11,954 nt of DNA from Planctomycetota bacterium (lineage in GTDB: Bacteria > Planctomycetota > Phycisphaerae > WQYP01). The notes beneath the pieces are model-generated. The model was not told the DNA's origin and searched no databases. It saw nothing but the letters and a program-made list of their open reading frames with translations. Below are positions 1 to 8,022 of the stretch, piece after piece. The stretch covers positions 1 to 11,954 of the forward strand of contig JAKAYZ010000011.1 in NCBI GenBank assembly GCA_021816165.1, in the 5' to 3' direction. The number at the start of each line of letters is the position of its first letter. The first letter of the stretch is position 1. Made by a program: the position numbers and the translations under genes.

Positions 1-133
1 GATCTGGCTATAGTAACGCGTCTGGGCATTTAGGGAATGCCCCGATAAACCTCGCCAATCGTTAGTTTTGCGGCAACTTCGCCTCCCAAGGAAAATTGGC
101 CACGCCCTGCGGTACGCCTATCGCATCCGCCGG

Positions 134-1465
134 TCAATTCCCGGATGCCTCACCGCTGCCGCAACAGTGTTTAAACTTTTTGCCCGATCCACATCGGCAG
201 GGACGATTTCGTGCTGGCGTAATGTCCTGCGGTGCCAACGTTTTGCCCGCCTTGCAAATCTGCATCACCTCGGCAGCGCTGCGACCATTTTTTATCAGGG
301 CTGCCATGATTTCCATTTCGGGGCGGATGTGATTAAGAAAGTGCTTGTAGCCTGCGCAAAGGTAATTAAGCCCCGGCTCACCGTCCGGCGTGGAAATAAA
401 CCGGTTCTTCGGGCATTCCCCATTGCACGCAAATCGGACCTCGCACGAGCGGCAATATTGCGGTAGCGTATCCCGCTTGTCATTGCCAAATTTCTGCTGC
501 TGTGCTCCATCTACCATCTTACCCATCGGCTCATCGAGAATATTGCCCAGTCGGTAGGGTGGACTCACAAAATGATCGCAAGAATATAAATCGCCCGTGT
601 GTTCAATGGCCAACGCCCGGCCGCACGTGTCGCCAAATAGACACAGCATGGACGGATATCCCGCCCAGATACCCACCTGCACATCAAACGTCTGGACAAA
701 AACCCGGCCGACATCCCGCGACACCCAACGGTCAAAAATATCCGACAAAAAAATGCCGAATGACAGCGGCTCCACCGACCATGGTGCCACCCCGGCATCC
801 TGCCCCAGAATAGGTATGGCGGTCGGTGATTGTGTCTGTTCCAGCCTCTCCACCAGCGGGATGAACTGCAGGTAGCGGCTGCCAATCTCCAATAAAAAGT
901 CATAGACTTCCAGAGGATGGTGCGCCAGCTCCCGATGCACCACGGTCAGGGTGTTAAATTCTGCGCCATGCTTTTTAAGCACGGCCAGCCCCTGCATCAC
1001 CCGGTCAAACGTGGGACGACCTCCTCGATCCACCCGGTAGCGGTCATGAAGTTCACGCGGCCCATCAATCGATATCCCCACCAGAAACTTATGCTTGGCT
1101 AAAAATTCGCCCCATTCGTCATTCAACAGCGTGCCGTTGGTCTGAATGGCATTGGTAATCGTTTTTCCCTCCGGACAGTAGCGCTTCTGCAATTCCACTG
1201 CCCGACGAAAAAAATCCAGCCCCATCAACGTCGGCTCGCCACCTTGCCAGGCGAAATCAATCTGCGATCGGGGGCTGGATTCAATATTCTGCTGAACAAA
1301 TGCCTCCAATGTCCGATCATTCATGCGAAAATCGCTGGCGGCATGATGATCGGGAAACATCGCCTCCTTGCGGAGGTAAAAGCAATATTGGCAGTCCAAA
1401 TTGCAGATTGGCCCGATCGGCTTGGCCAGAATGTGGAATGGCAACTTGGTTTTCACGCTATCCAT
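134..1465 (-). CDS. Anaerobic sulfatase-maturating enzyme (radical SAM/SPASM) with SEC-C tail
   Basis: 443 aa. By family knowledge, such enzymes oxidise a Cys or Ser of a sulfatase to formylglycine in the cytoplasm, without oxygen. The radical-SAM CxxxCxxC is C21/C25/C28, followed by GGEP at 75-78. The SPASM region carries all eight ligands expected for two auxiliary [4Fe-4S] clusters: C275, C281, C296, C338, C341, C347, C351 and C370. D297, directly after C296, matches the catalytic Asp of characterised anSMEs. The protein ends with a SEC-C zinc motif at 422-436 (C423, C425, C434, C435). The ATG at 1465 has GGAG about 10 nt upstream. It is divergent from mutS, and no sulfatase gene lies in the window, so the substrate is unknown. 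A radical-SAM maturase for another peptide is possible but less likely given the ligand pattern. Confidence 0.9.
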   Translation of the reverse strand: MDSVKTKLPFHILAKPIGPICNLDCQYCFYLRKEAMFPDHHAASDFRMNDRTLEAFVQQNIESSPRSQIDFAWQGGEPTLMGLDFFRRAVELQKRYCPEGKTITNAIQTNGTLLNDEWGEFLAKHKFLVGISIDGPRELHDRYRVDRGGRPTFDRVMQGLAVLKKHGAEFNTLTVVHRELAHHPLEVYDFLLEIGSRYLQFIPLVERLEQTQSPTAIPILGQDAGVAPWSVEPLSFGIFLSDIFDRWVSRDVGRVFVQTFDVQVGIWAGYPSMLCLFGDTCGRALAIEHTGDLYSCDHFVSPPYRLGNILDEPMGKMVDGAQQQKFGNDKRDTLPQYCRSCEVRFACNGECPKNRFISTPDGEPGLNYLCAGYKHFLNHIRPEMEIMAALIKNGRSAAEVMQICKAGKTLAPQDITPARNRPCRCGSGKKFKHCCGSGEASGN

Positions 1466-1631
1466 CTGTCAACTTCTCCGGCGGTGCATTTGGCCCCTGT
1501 CCGCAGGCTTGGTCAAAAATTACACCCTGACGAAGTTAGACAATCGCCATTCAAATAGCAAGCGCCTCCGACGAAAAACCGCCCGCTAAAGATAAAATGC
1601 ACCGCACACGTTTCCGCCCCCAAACCATTTT

Positions 1632-1660
1632 TTGGTGCTTTTCCCCCCGGGCGATATACT
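1632..1660 (+). promoter_or_regulatory. Predicted sigma70-type promoter of mutS, giving a leaderless transcript
   Basis: TTGGTG (1632-1637) and TATACT (1655-1660) are separated by exactly 17 bp. The -10 matches the consensus at 5 of 6 positions, the -35 at 3 of 6. The mutS ATG begins 8 nt after the -10 box, about where transcription should start, and no Shine-Dalgarno sequence precedes it. This suggests that the mRNA begins at or next to the start codon. An in-frame TTG at 1632 would add 12 residues but would lie inside the promoter, so it was not chosen. Confidence 0.55.
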
Positions 1661-1667
1661 CTCGCCC

Positions 1668-4391
1668 ATGCCTGAAGTCTCGCCGGAAAATGTTACCCCC
1701 ATTGCCTCGATCAGCGCCGCTGATTTAACCCCGGCCATGCGGCAATATCAGATGTACAAAGCCCAATATCCCGAAGCGATTCTCTTTTTCCGTATGGGAG
1801 ATTTTTACGAAACCTTCTACGAAGATGCCCGCACCGTGGCACGCGTACTTGGCATCGCCCTGACAAGCCGCAGCAAGGGCGAAAATCCCATTCCCATGGC
1901 GGGTGTGCCCCACCATGCTGTCGATGGGTATTTGCAGCGTATGATCACCGCCGGCTATCGGGTGGCCATGTGCGAGCAGGTGCAGGACCCCAAAGACGCC
2001 AAAGGCGTTATTGACCGCCGCGTGACGCGATTAATAACCCCCGGCACCCTTACGGAAGATAACCTGCTGCCGGCGGGAGAGGAAAATTTTCTCGCCGCCA
2101 TCATCCTGCCGGAAAAAAGCGGGGTGCATGGTGAGGCGGATCTCCATGCAGATACCGGCCTGCTTGACGTGGATGAACCAACCGCCGCGCTGGCGTGGTG
2201 CGATTTATCCACCGGTAAATTTTTAACCCTGGTTGACACCGTCACGGTCTGCCTCGGCGAACTGGCCCGGATCAATCCGCGTGAATTGCTCACCGCCGAG
2301 GGGCCGGACCATCGGCCCGCCAGCACGGTTGCCCAACTCGCCGACGCCCGCCGCATGACACTCACTGTGCGTCCGGCGTGGCAGGCTCAGTCGCACCGGG
2401 CCGCAGAAACATTACGTAATCATTACGGCGTGGCCAAACTCACCGCCTTTGGATATGACAACCCCGCCGATCCGGCTCTGTGTGCCGCCGGCCTGATTAT
2501 CAGCTACCTCGCCGAAACTCAGTTGGCCGCCATCGGCCATCTGCCTCCGCCCCAACCCTTTGACCGCCGGCGGCATCTGATTATCGACGGCGCATCGATT
2601 AAATCGCTTGAACTCGTGCGATCCTATCGGCTTAACAGCACCGAAGGCTCGCTGGTCGGTGCCTTGGATGAAACCCGCACACCCATGGGTGCCCGGCTGC
2701 TGAAAAATTGGGTGCTCTTTCCCCTGCGCGATCCGGCCATCATCAACCAGCGCCTCGACCGCACGGCAGAATTTATTGATGCCCCCAAATTATTGGAACA
2801 ATGTCGGCTTCTCATCACCGATGTGGGCGATATCGAACGATCCTGTGCCCGAATTGCCCTCGGACGTGTCGGCCCGCGCGAACTTAACGCCCTGGCCCGC
2901 TCCATTGAGGCCGTTGGTGGTATCGCCGGTGTACTGGCTCAGCAATCACCCCACCCATCCTGTCTCGCATCGCTGCGCTCCGGTCTGGATGCCGTCATGC
3001 CGGTCGCTGAAAAAATCCGCAGTCATATCGTGGATGACCCGCCCGCCCACACCCGGGAAGGGGGATACATCAAAGCGGGCGTGCACACGGAATTGGATAA
3101 CCTTCGAGCCTTTGCCGGCGACTCCCGTCAGTGGCTGACGGATTATCAGAATAATCTCATCAAGACTACCGGCATCGCCAATCTGAAGGTTGGATTTAAT
3201 AAAGTTTTCGGATTTTACATCGAGGTATCCCACGCCAGTGCCGGCCGCATGCCCGCGGAATTTATCCGCCGCCAGACCGTTAAAAATGCCGAGCGATACA
3301 TCACTCCCGAACTCAAGGATTATGAATCCAAAGCGCTCACATCGCGCGACCGATCCATCGCGCTCGAGGCCGATGTGTATCAGGCCCTGCTGCGGGCGCT
3401 GGCGGAATATGTGCCAGCCCTTCAAAGCCTCGCACGGCAGGTGGCAGAGATTGATGTGCTTTTGTGCAGTGCTCACGTGGCACGCCTGCGCGGGTACTGC
3501 CGCCCGGTTGTCACCACGCAGCGGGAGATGCGCATCATTGATGGCCGCCATCCCGTGCTGGAAAAACTTCTGCGGGAAAAATTTGTCGCCAATGATCTGC
3601 TCTTCGAACCCGGTGGTGCCGTGCTGCACCTGATCACCGGCCCCAATATGGCCGGTAAATCAACCTACATCCGTCAGGCCGCCCTTATTACTCTCATGGC
3701 CCAGGCGGGCCTCTACGTCCCGGCCAAGGAGGCCACCGTCGGCCTGGTGGACCGCATCTTCACACGCATTGGGGCATCGGACGATCTGGCCGCCGGCCAG
3801 TCCACCTTCATGGTGGAAATGGTGGAGACGGCGGACATCCTGCTGCACGCCTCGCCCGATGCGCTGGTAATTTTGGACGAAGTGGGGCGGGGAACCAGCA
3901 CCCTCGACGGCTTAGCCTTGGCGTGGGCCATTGCCGAGCATCTGTCGGATCACGTGGGTTGCCGCACCCTTTTCGCCACCCACTATCACGAATTGACCGA
4001 ACTTGCCGACACATCGGAAAAAATACGCAATGCGAGCGTGCTGGTGCGAGAATGGCAGGATCAGATACTCTTCATGCATCGCATTGTGCCCGGCCGGGCG
4101 GATAAATCGTATGGCGTGCACGTAGCCCGTCTGGCGGGTGTGCCACGCAACGTGGTGGAGCGCGCTCGCCGCCTGATGGATCAATTGACGGTTCAGGTGG
4201 GGCGGCCGCGTCCCAGGGCGGCGGCCACGCGCGCCAGCGGGCAGGTCAATATGTTCGACCCGCTGGGCACGCAGATCGTTTCGCAGATTCAGTCGCTCGA
4301 TCTGGAACGCATGTCTCCCATGCAGGCCTGGGAAGCACTTAAAGCTTTTCGTGAATTATGCAGCAAGCTTCCCACCTCTCATCAGGCGTAG
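1668..4391 (+). CDS. mutS: DNA mismatch repair protein MutS
   Basis: 907 aa from the ATG at 1668. MutS binds mismatches and small loops as a clamp and recruits MutL, using ATP. The mismatch-reading Phe-x-Glu motif is F46-Y47-E48 in domain I. The Walker A loop GPNMAGKST is at 658-666. Walker B is VILDE ending at D737-E738, followed by the conserved GRGTSTLDG. The C-terminal Q859-VNMF-863 fits a beta-clamp-binding motif, and the final helical tail (SLDLERMSPMQAWEAL) is typical of MutS1. It is somewhat longer than the E. coli protein (about 853 aa), partly through an acidic insertion at about residues 149-172 in the connector domain. It is complete and divergent from the maturase gene, with no mutL nearby. 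Confidence 0.97.
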   Translation: MPEVSPENVTPIASISAADLTPAMRQYQMYKAQYPEAILFFRMGDFYETFYEDARTVARVLGIALTSRSKGENPIPMAGVPHHAVDGYLQRMITAGYRVAMCEQVQDPKDAKGVIDRRVTRLITPGTLTEDNLLPAGEENFLAAIILPEKSGVHGEADLHADTGLLDVDEPTAALAWCDLSTGKFLTLVDTVTVCLGELARINPRELLTAEGPDHRPASTVAQLADARRMTLTVRPAWQAQSHRAAETLRNHYGVAKLTAFGYDNPADPALCAAGLIISYLAETQLAAIGHLPPPQPFDRRRHLIIDGASIKSLELVRSYRLNSTEGSLVGALDETRTPMGARLLKNWVLFPLRDPAIINQRLDRTAEFIDAPKLLEQCRLLITDVGDIERSCARIALGRVGPRELNALARSIEAVGGIAGVLAQQSPHPSCLASLRSGLDAVMPVAEKIRSHIVDDPPAHTREGGYIKAGVHTELDNLRAFAGDSRQWLTDYQNNLIKTTGIANLKVGFNKVFGFYIEVSHASAGRMPAEFIRRQTVKNAERYITPELKDYESKALTSRDRSIALEADVYQALLRALAEYVPALQSLARQVAEIDVLLCSAHVARLRGYCRPVVTTQREMRIIDGRHPVLEKLLREKFVANDLLFEPGGAVLHLITGPNMAGKSTYIRQAALITLMAQAGLYVPAKEATVGLVDRIFTRIGASDDLAAGQSTFMVEMVETADILLHASPDALVILDEVGRGTSTLDGLALAWAIAEHLSDHVGCRTLFATHYHELTELADTSEKIRNASVLVREWQDQILFMHRIVPGRADKSYGVHVARLAGVPRNVVERARRLMDQLTVQVGRPRPRAAATRASGQVNMFDPLGTQIVSQIQSLDLERMSPMQAWEALKAFRELCSKLPTSHQA

Positions 4392-4490
4392 ATAACCAGT
4401 GTAAAACCGCCGGGTCGGTGTGAAGATCCCCAAGCCCATCCGACACCATTTCCACATGCCTTTCGAAGATTGGAAATGCCCGTGCAGCAT

Positions 4491-4519
4491 TTGCACTCTG
4501 CCACGCAATCTGAAATAAT
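4491..4519 (+). promoter_or_regulatory. Possible promoter of the secreted-protein gene
   Basis: TTGCAC (4491-4496) and AATAAT (4514-4519) lie 17 bp apart. The -10 matches the consensus at 5 of 6 positions, the -35 only at 3 of 6. They sit 24 nt upstream of the ATG at 4544, leaving room for the AGGAG ribosome-binding site at 4533-4537. The assignment rests on consensus matching alone. Confidence 0.4.
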
Positions 4520-4543
4520 CTTCTTTCGTGGCAGGAGATACTA

Positions 4544-5230
4544 ATGCATAATTCACTCAACATGGCGCGGCGTGTGGTGCTGCTGAGCTTCCTCCTTTTT
4601 GGTTGCGTGGGCGGCGTTGCGCAGGGTGCCGGTACCATTTTTCCAACCACCAAGGGGTCGTCCTGGAGTTACCAATATTCCCATGGCGGGCCGGCATTTA
4701 CGCAAACCATCACAGCCTCAACTCCCACACACTTCACCGAAAAACAGACCGGCAGCGTCGCCGCGGTGATGCACTTCAAACGCTCGCCGCAGGGTTGGGT
4801 ATCGGCAGACCTCGGCAACGTGCAGATTCGCAAAATGCAGGGCCGAAAAATTAAAATCAAAATCGTCCGTACATCCGGGGTGGTAATCCCCAAAACATCC
4901 CTCTGGAAGCCTGGCTACCAGTGGAAATATGCCATGACCGACAAATCCACAGCCTCAAGCGGGCCGTTTGTTGTACTGGTTCACACTACAGTCGCATCCC
5001 ACCTGACAATTACCGGATTCAGGCACGTCACCGTGCCCGCAGGAAAATTTAAGTGCTGCCGGGTAAAGGTGACCGAGGATATCACCAGCGTGGTTGCCGT
5101 CGCGGGGCAGGTGCAGACGCGGCACATGCGTATTAAAATGACGGAATATTATGCCAGAGGAGTCGGGCTCGTTGAACGCAGCAGCAATCACATGGTGGCA
5201 CAGCTTACGCATTACAAGATAGCGCGGTAA
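4544..5230 (+). CDS. Secreted or lipid-anchored protein of unknown function
   Basis: 228 aa. The ATG at 4544 has AGGAG six nt upstream, which favours it over the in-frame ATG at 4562. An Arg-Arg pair and a hydrophobic stretch (11-20) form a signal peptide. It leads either to a lipobox-like L18-F19-G20-C21, with an unusual Phe at -2, or to signal peptidase I cleavage near residues 26-29 (AQGA). The rest is predicted to be beta-rich and basic, with no transmembrane helix and no recognised catalytic motif. A segment reading TVPAGKFKCCRV and the later EYYARGVGLV resemble motifs seen in secreted proteins with DUF3108-like folds; this is recall of a pattern, not a search result. The gene appears monocistronic and converges on the pilus-like operon. 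No function is assigned. Confidence 0.8.
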   Translation: MHNSLNMARRVVLLSFLLFGCVGGVAQGAGTIFPTTKGSSWSYQYSHGGPAFTQTITASTPTHFTEKQTGSVAAVMHFKRSPQGWVSADLGNVQIRKMQGRKIKIKIVRTSGVVIPKTSLWKPGYQWKYAMTDKSTASSGPFVVLVHTTVASHLTITGFRHVTVPAGKFKCCRVKVTEDITSVVAVAGQVQTRHMRIKMTEYYARGVGLVERSSNHMVAQLTHYKIAR

Positions 5231-5253
5231 TCGCGAGATTTCTGCCCTGTTTG

Positions 5254-5276
5254 CACCGGCGCAGGCTTGCCCGGTG
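5254..5276. repeat. Degenerate copy of the CCGGGCTTGCCCGG palindromic repeat
   Basis: CACCGG (5254-5259) is the inverted complement of CCGGTG (5271-5276), and the core GGCTTGCCCGGTG matches the better copy at 5331-5346. It lies just after the stop of the secreted-protein gene. It has no T-tract, so it is called as a repeat and not as a terminator. Confidence 0.45.
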
Positions 5277-5325
5277 TATCCCAACGGCCGAACAGCGCGA
5301 AAATAATCCGATGACATAACCAGCG

Positions 5326-5346
5326 AGCCGCCGGGCTTGCCCGGTG
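5326..5346. repeat. Palindromic repeat CCGGGCTTGCCCGG
   Basis: CCGGGC-TT-GCCCGG at 5331-5344 is a perfect dyad. The 14 bases AGCCGCCGGGCTTG at 5326-5339 recur exactly, as the reverse complement, at 11910-11923. Related copies lie at 5254-5276 and 11778-11795. This suggests a small dispersed intergenic hairpin family. Confidence 0.6.
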
Positions 5347-5404
5347 ATCGTGCCCGCAAAACCCATCACCGTCTATCGTGGCCCATTAGGCATTCACCAA
5401 AGAG

Positions 5405-5463
5405 TCAACTACCAGCAAGCCGACCGCGAAAACCCTCCCCAAGGCGTGCGGTCGGAGAGTTGA
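5405..5463. terminator. Dyad between convergent genes, possible terminator
   Basis: CCGACCGC (5420-5427) pairs perfectly with GCGGTCGG (5448-5455) across a 20-nt loop. An outer pair, TCAACT (5405-5410) with AGTTGA (5458-5463), extends the symmetry, though with unequal spacing. The dyad begins directly after the stop codon of the last pseudopilin gene (minus strand). There is no clear T-run on either side, so a classical intrinsic terminator is unproven; it may instead protect the 3' end of the mRNA. Confidence 0.35.
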
Positions 5464-5889
5464 TCAGCGGATGGCCCATCGACCTGTCTCACGGTCATAT
5501 GCCAGCAGAAGCTTGCGGTGCAGTCCATCGTAGCGGCCGTGAATTTGATAGGCCACCACCCCCGGCCCGGTCGCTTCAATCCTTATGGTCAACCGCCCCC
5601 GCTGGCGAACCAGGGCCAATGGTAAAGCGATAAGCTGCAACTTGCGCGGAGGGGCGTTCCGCATGACTTCGCCTTTGACAATCTGCACCGCGCCATCAAT
5701 AAGAAGCGACAATTGACGGCGCGCGACGGTGCGGGCCGTCAATTCTGCCTGCCCCATGAATGCCCGGGCCATAACCGCCAGGCTCAGGCCGACAATAGCC
5801 AGCATAAATATCACCGTGATGATCGCCACCCCCGGTTTCCACCCTGTTGATGGTTGGGTCCGCAAGCGATTGTGGACATTTTGATTCAT
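5464..5889 (-). CDS. Short GspK/PilX-like minor pseudopilin
   Basis: 141 aa from the ATG at 5889, which overlaps the upstream stop as ATGA and has GAGGGG six nt before it. After a 20-residue polar leader, G20|V21 is the likely prepilin peptidase site, followed by the hydrophobic helix VAIITVIFMLAIVGLSLAVM. Position +5 of the mature protein is Thr, not Glu, which is the usual state of GspK-type tip pseudopilins. The family is normally about 300 aa with a large globular domain; here only about 100 residues follow the helix, so this is a reduced version or a PilX-like protein. As the last gene of the operon it presumably sits at the fibre tip. The class is inferred from the N-terminus only. Confidence 0.7.
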   Translation of the reverse strand: MNQNVHNRLRTQPSTGWKPGVAIITVIFMLAIVGLSLAVMARAFMGQAELTARTVARRQLSLLIDGAVQIVKGEVMRNAPPRKLQLIALPLALVRQRGRLTIRIEATGPGVVAYQIHGRYDGLHRKLLLAYDRETGRWAIR

Positions 5890-6395
5890 CGGTGACCCCT
5901 CGGCAGGAGAAAGGCGATTGGCATGGTCGTGAAAACTCTTCGATAGCCGTGGACAAAATACACCAAATGCAAGACATGCCCGGTTGATAAACTGAAATGT
6001 GCCGACGGCATAACCGCATCGGACCGCCATGCGGCCCTGGGCCCCCGGCCGCGTCGTGCCCTCTGCCATTTCCGCTTCACCACTCCACGCGGGGTGAGTT
6101 GCCAATCAATAATGCCCGTCGGCGTGTGACAGGCCAACAACCCACGGTTGACAAGCCGAATGTTGTCACTGCTGTGCACGTCGGCTCGCAGGCGCCGGAT
6201 AATCATCTGCCGCTGCGCCACCTGCGTACTTTGGTCATCGCTGTAACGCACCATCACCCAGCACCCGTGAAAGAGCTGCGCGGCCATGAAAAGGAATATC
6301 GCCATGATGGGCAATGCGATCACACACTCAACAATGGAAAAGCCCCGGCGGCTGATTCGCATTTGCATTTGAATATGTCGGCCTGCGGTATTCAT
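5886..6395 (-). CDS. Pseudopilin-like protein with type IV prepilin signal (GspJ/H-like)
   Basis: 169 aa. The N-terminus has a basic leader ending RRG18|F19, then the mature start FSIVECVIALPIMAIFLFMA with the conserved Glu at +5 (E23). This is the classical prepilin peptidase site and polymerisation helix. The rest is a basic, mostly polar domain with an RRGRGPR run near residues 114-121. Start and stop overlap both neighbours by ATGA, and GGAG lies eight nt before the start, so translation is probably coupled. Which minor pseudopilin it represents cannot be settled by eye; its place between an I-like and a K-like gene matches GspJ in standard I-J-K gene order. Confidence 0.75.
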   Translation of the reverse strand: MNTAGRHIQMQMRISRRGFSIVECVIALPIMAIFLFMAAQLFHGCWVMVRYSDDQSTQVAQRQMIIRRLRADVHSSDNIRLVNRGLLACHTPTGIIDWQLTPRGVVKRKWQRARRGRGPRAAWRSDAVMPSAHFSLSTGHVLHLVYFVHGYRRVFTTMPIAFLLPRGHR

Positions 6396-6760
6396 TGTTC
6401 AGGCTCCGCGCTGGTCGCATGTTTTTCTTCTCGCAGGAAATAAAGCATCGGCAACTTGCCGTCATGCGCTGGACGAACGGCCATCCAGTGGAAGCCAGCG
6501 GGAAGCGCCGCCTGCTTTGCTGGACTGGTCGGCACGGCCGCAAGTCGCCAGCCCGAAGGCATCGCCGCGGCATGTGGATGCTGGCGCATCAGTGTGTACG
6601 CCATGTATGCCTCCATTCGCGCGTGCCGGCGAATGGCGGCAAGTTGCCTGCAACGCTGCCGATACATGATTGAAATGCGGGTAAAGCTGCCGGCGATGAT
6701 CAGCAGCAGGGCTATGCCGAGTAATAAATCCATGAGGATAAAAGCCTTGTAATGCTTCAT
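6392..6760 (-). CDS. Divergent pseudopilin-like protein (GspI position)
   Basis: 122 aa. The N-terminus MKHYKAFILMDLLLGIALLLIIAG resembles a prepilin signal: a short basic leader, then a hydrophobic helix. The cleavage site would be A6|F7 instead of G|F, and position +5 is Asp (D11) instead of Glu. About 95 residues follow the helix, with no motif recognised. The start is an ATGA overlap with the second gspF, with AGGAG six nt upstream; the stop overlaps the next pseudopilin gene in the same way. Gene order suggests GspI, but this rests on position only. The two changed signature residues raise the possibility that it is processed poorly or stays uncleaved. Confidence 0.65.
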   Translation of the reverse strand: MKHYKAFILMDLLLGIALLLIIAGSFTRISIMYRQRCRQLAAIRRHARMEAYMAYTLMRQHPHAAAMPSGWRLAAVPTSPAKQAALPAGFHWMAVRPAHDGKLPMLYFLREEKHATSAEPEQ

Positions 6761-7983
6761 TGTGCGCTCCTGGCAAGGGCCCCCAGCAATTCCGCATATG
6801 GCCAGTAAACCATTAAGATCACGCCAAGAATGGCGGCACCAAAAAACAAAACGGTCACCGGAATTCCGGCGGCCCGCACCCAGTTCATCGTCCGCTGGTA
6901 ATCGCGCCGATACGCCTCGGTGAGAGTGTTCAATCCTGCACCAAGCATGTCCCCCGGCATTGTCATGACGGTGCGGATACGCCTGGGAAGATGGGCTTGC
7001 CGGGCCGCCGCGGCCGCCTCACCTCCACCCTCAGCAAGTTGCCCCCAAAACCGCAATCGGCGACGGGCCACGCGGTTGCGTGCCGCTTCGGCGGCCAATC
7101 GGCAATTCTGCGGCAGTGGAACACCGCGCTCTATGCCGGCGGCCAGAACGCTGGTGGCCGCCGCCCATGACCGGGCCTGCACCAGTCGACCCCAAACTGG
7201 CAGCCGCCACGTCAGGGCATCGCCGCAGAATAAAAACCATTCCGCCCGCCGGAAGAACGGCACCACCAACCGCCGCAGTAATGCCCCACCAATCATGACG
7301 GGGATAAAAATCACGGTAATGAAAAGTGTCGTCGCCACGAGGCCATTAGTCCGAATTGAATGCGGGTAGAACGCTGCTACGATATGCCATCTCATAAAAC
7401 GCGGCAGGACGAATCTTGAGATCAGGTACGCGGTCATAGGCACAGCCAACGCCAGCAGAGCAAAATAAACCAGTTGCGCGGTATCCAACTCCGTAAAAAT
7501 ATCCCACGTTTGGCGCCACGATTCGTGATGGCTGAATTCCTCAATCAGCATGTCCTGGCTTTCGGCTGTTGCGATGGTACCTAAGCGGCCAGCGTCAATC
7601 TCAGGCAGGGCCAGACGGAGAGATTCCGCGACCGGCATGCCCTCGGACAATAATTCTCCAATGGTAATCAGGCGGACGCCGATCAATCCCGGTTCAAATT
7701 CACCCATTCGTTGAAGGGTTTGGGCCAACGGGTGGTTCAGACGCAGGATGTCGCCGATTTTTGCCAGCACGACATCCGCCGTCCGTCGGGCCACAAAGTA
7801 TCGACCGACCACCAGCACCGGCAGCACCAGCAGTATGGCATAGCCAAAGGCGAGGAAAATAATCCCCGCGATCGGTATGCACCAGAATACCAGCCACATG
7901 GGCAGCGCGGACACGAAACGGACAGGGCGACTGCGGTGACGGATCATCCAGCGTGCCAGCTTCAATCGCCAATCTTTTATCAT
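6757..7983 (-). CDS. GspF/PilC-family inner-membrane platform protein, divergent second copy
   Basis: 408 aa. It has the two-repeat layout of GspF, the inner-membrane platform against which the ATPase works. A cytoplasmic helical domain spans about 65-165, a helix follows near 168-190, then a strongly hydrophobic segment at 214-234, a second domain (about 255-365) and a final helix at 373-394. Unlike the neighbouring copy it begins with a long hydrophobic stretch at about 27-60, enough for one or two extra membrane helices. GspF-like patterns include ITIGELLSEGMPVAESLRLAL and VLAAGIERGVPL. It lies 39 nt after the first gspF, has GGAG before its ATG, and overlaps the next gene by ATGA. Its sequence is far from its neighbour's, so it is not a recent duplicate. 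Confidence 0.75.
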   Translation of the reverse strand: MIKDWRLKLARWMIRHRSRPVRFVSALPMWLVFWCIPIAGIIFLAFGYAILLVLPVLVVGRYFVARRTADVVLAKIGDILRLNHPLAQTLQRMGEFEPGLIGVRLITIGELLSEGMPVAESLRLALPEIDAGRLGTIATAESQDMLIEEFSHHESWRQTWDIFTELDTAQLVYFALLALAVPMTAYLISRFVLPRFMRWHIVAAFYPHSIRTNGLVATTLFITVIFIPVMIGGALLRRLVVPFFRRAEWFLFCGDALTWRLPVWGRLVQARSWAAATSVLAAGIERGVPLPQNCRLAAEAARNRVARRRLRFWGQLAEGGGEAAAAARQAHLPRRIRTVMTMPGDMLGAGLNTLTEAYRRDYQRTMNWVRAAGIPVTVLFFGAAILGVILMVYWPYAELLGALARSAQ

Positions 7984-8022
7984 TTCTGCACGTCTCCATT
8001 GCGCACATCGCGACGGTGCCCC

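Noticed and set aside
68..466. 132-codon open frame on the plus strand
   Set aside because: It lies opposite the end of the sulfatase-maturase gene, whose protein has complete catalytic motifs; no ribosome-binding site or known motif.
1466..1560. Promoter for the sulfatase-maturase gene on the minus strand
   Set aside because: TTGACC with a 17-bp spacer leads only to CCAAAT, a poor -10; no convincing pair was found.
2946..3629. 227-codon open frame on the minus strand within mutS
   Set aside because: Antisense shadow of mutS in GC-rich DNA; the sense frame is conserved throughout.
4447..4478. Inverted repeat CATTTCC...GGAAATG after mutS as a terminator
   Set aside because: Stem of only seven mostly A/T pairs, 18-nt loop and no T-tract; likely chance.
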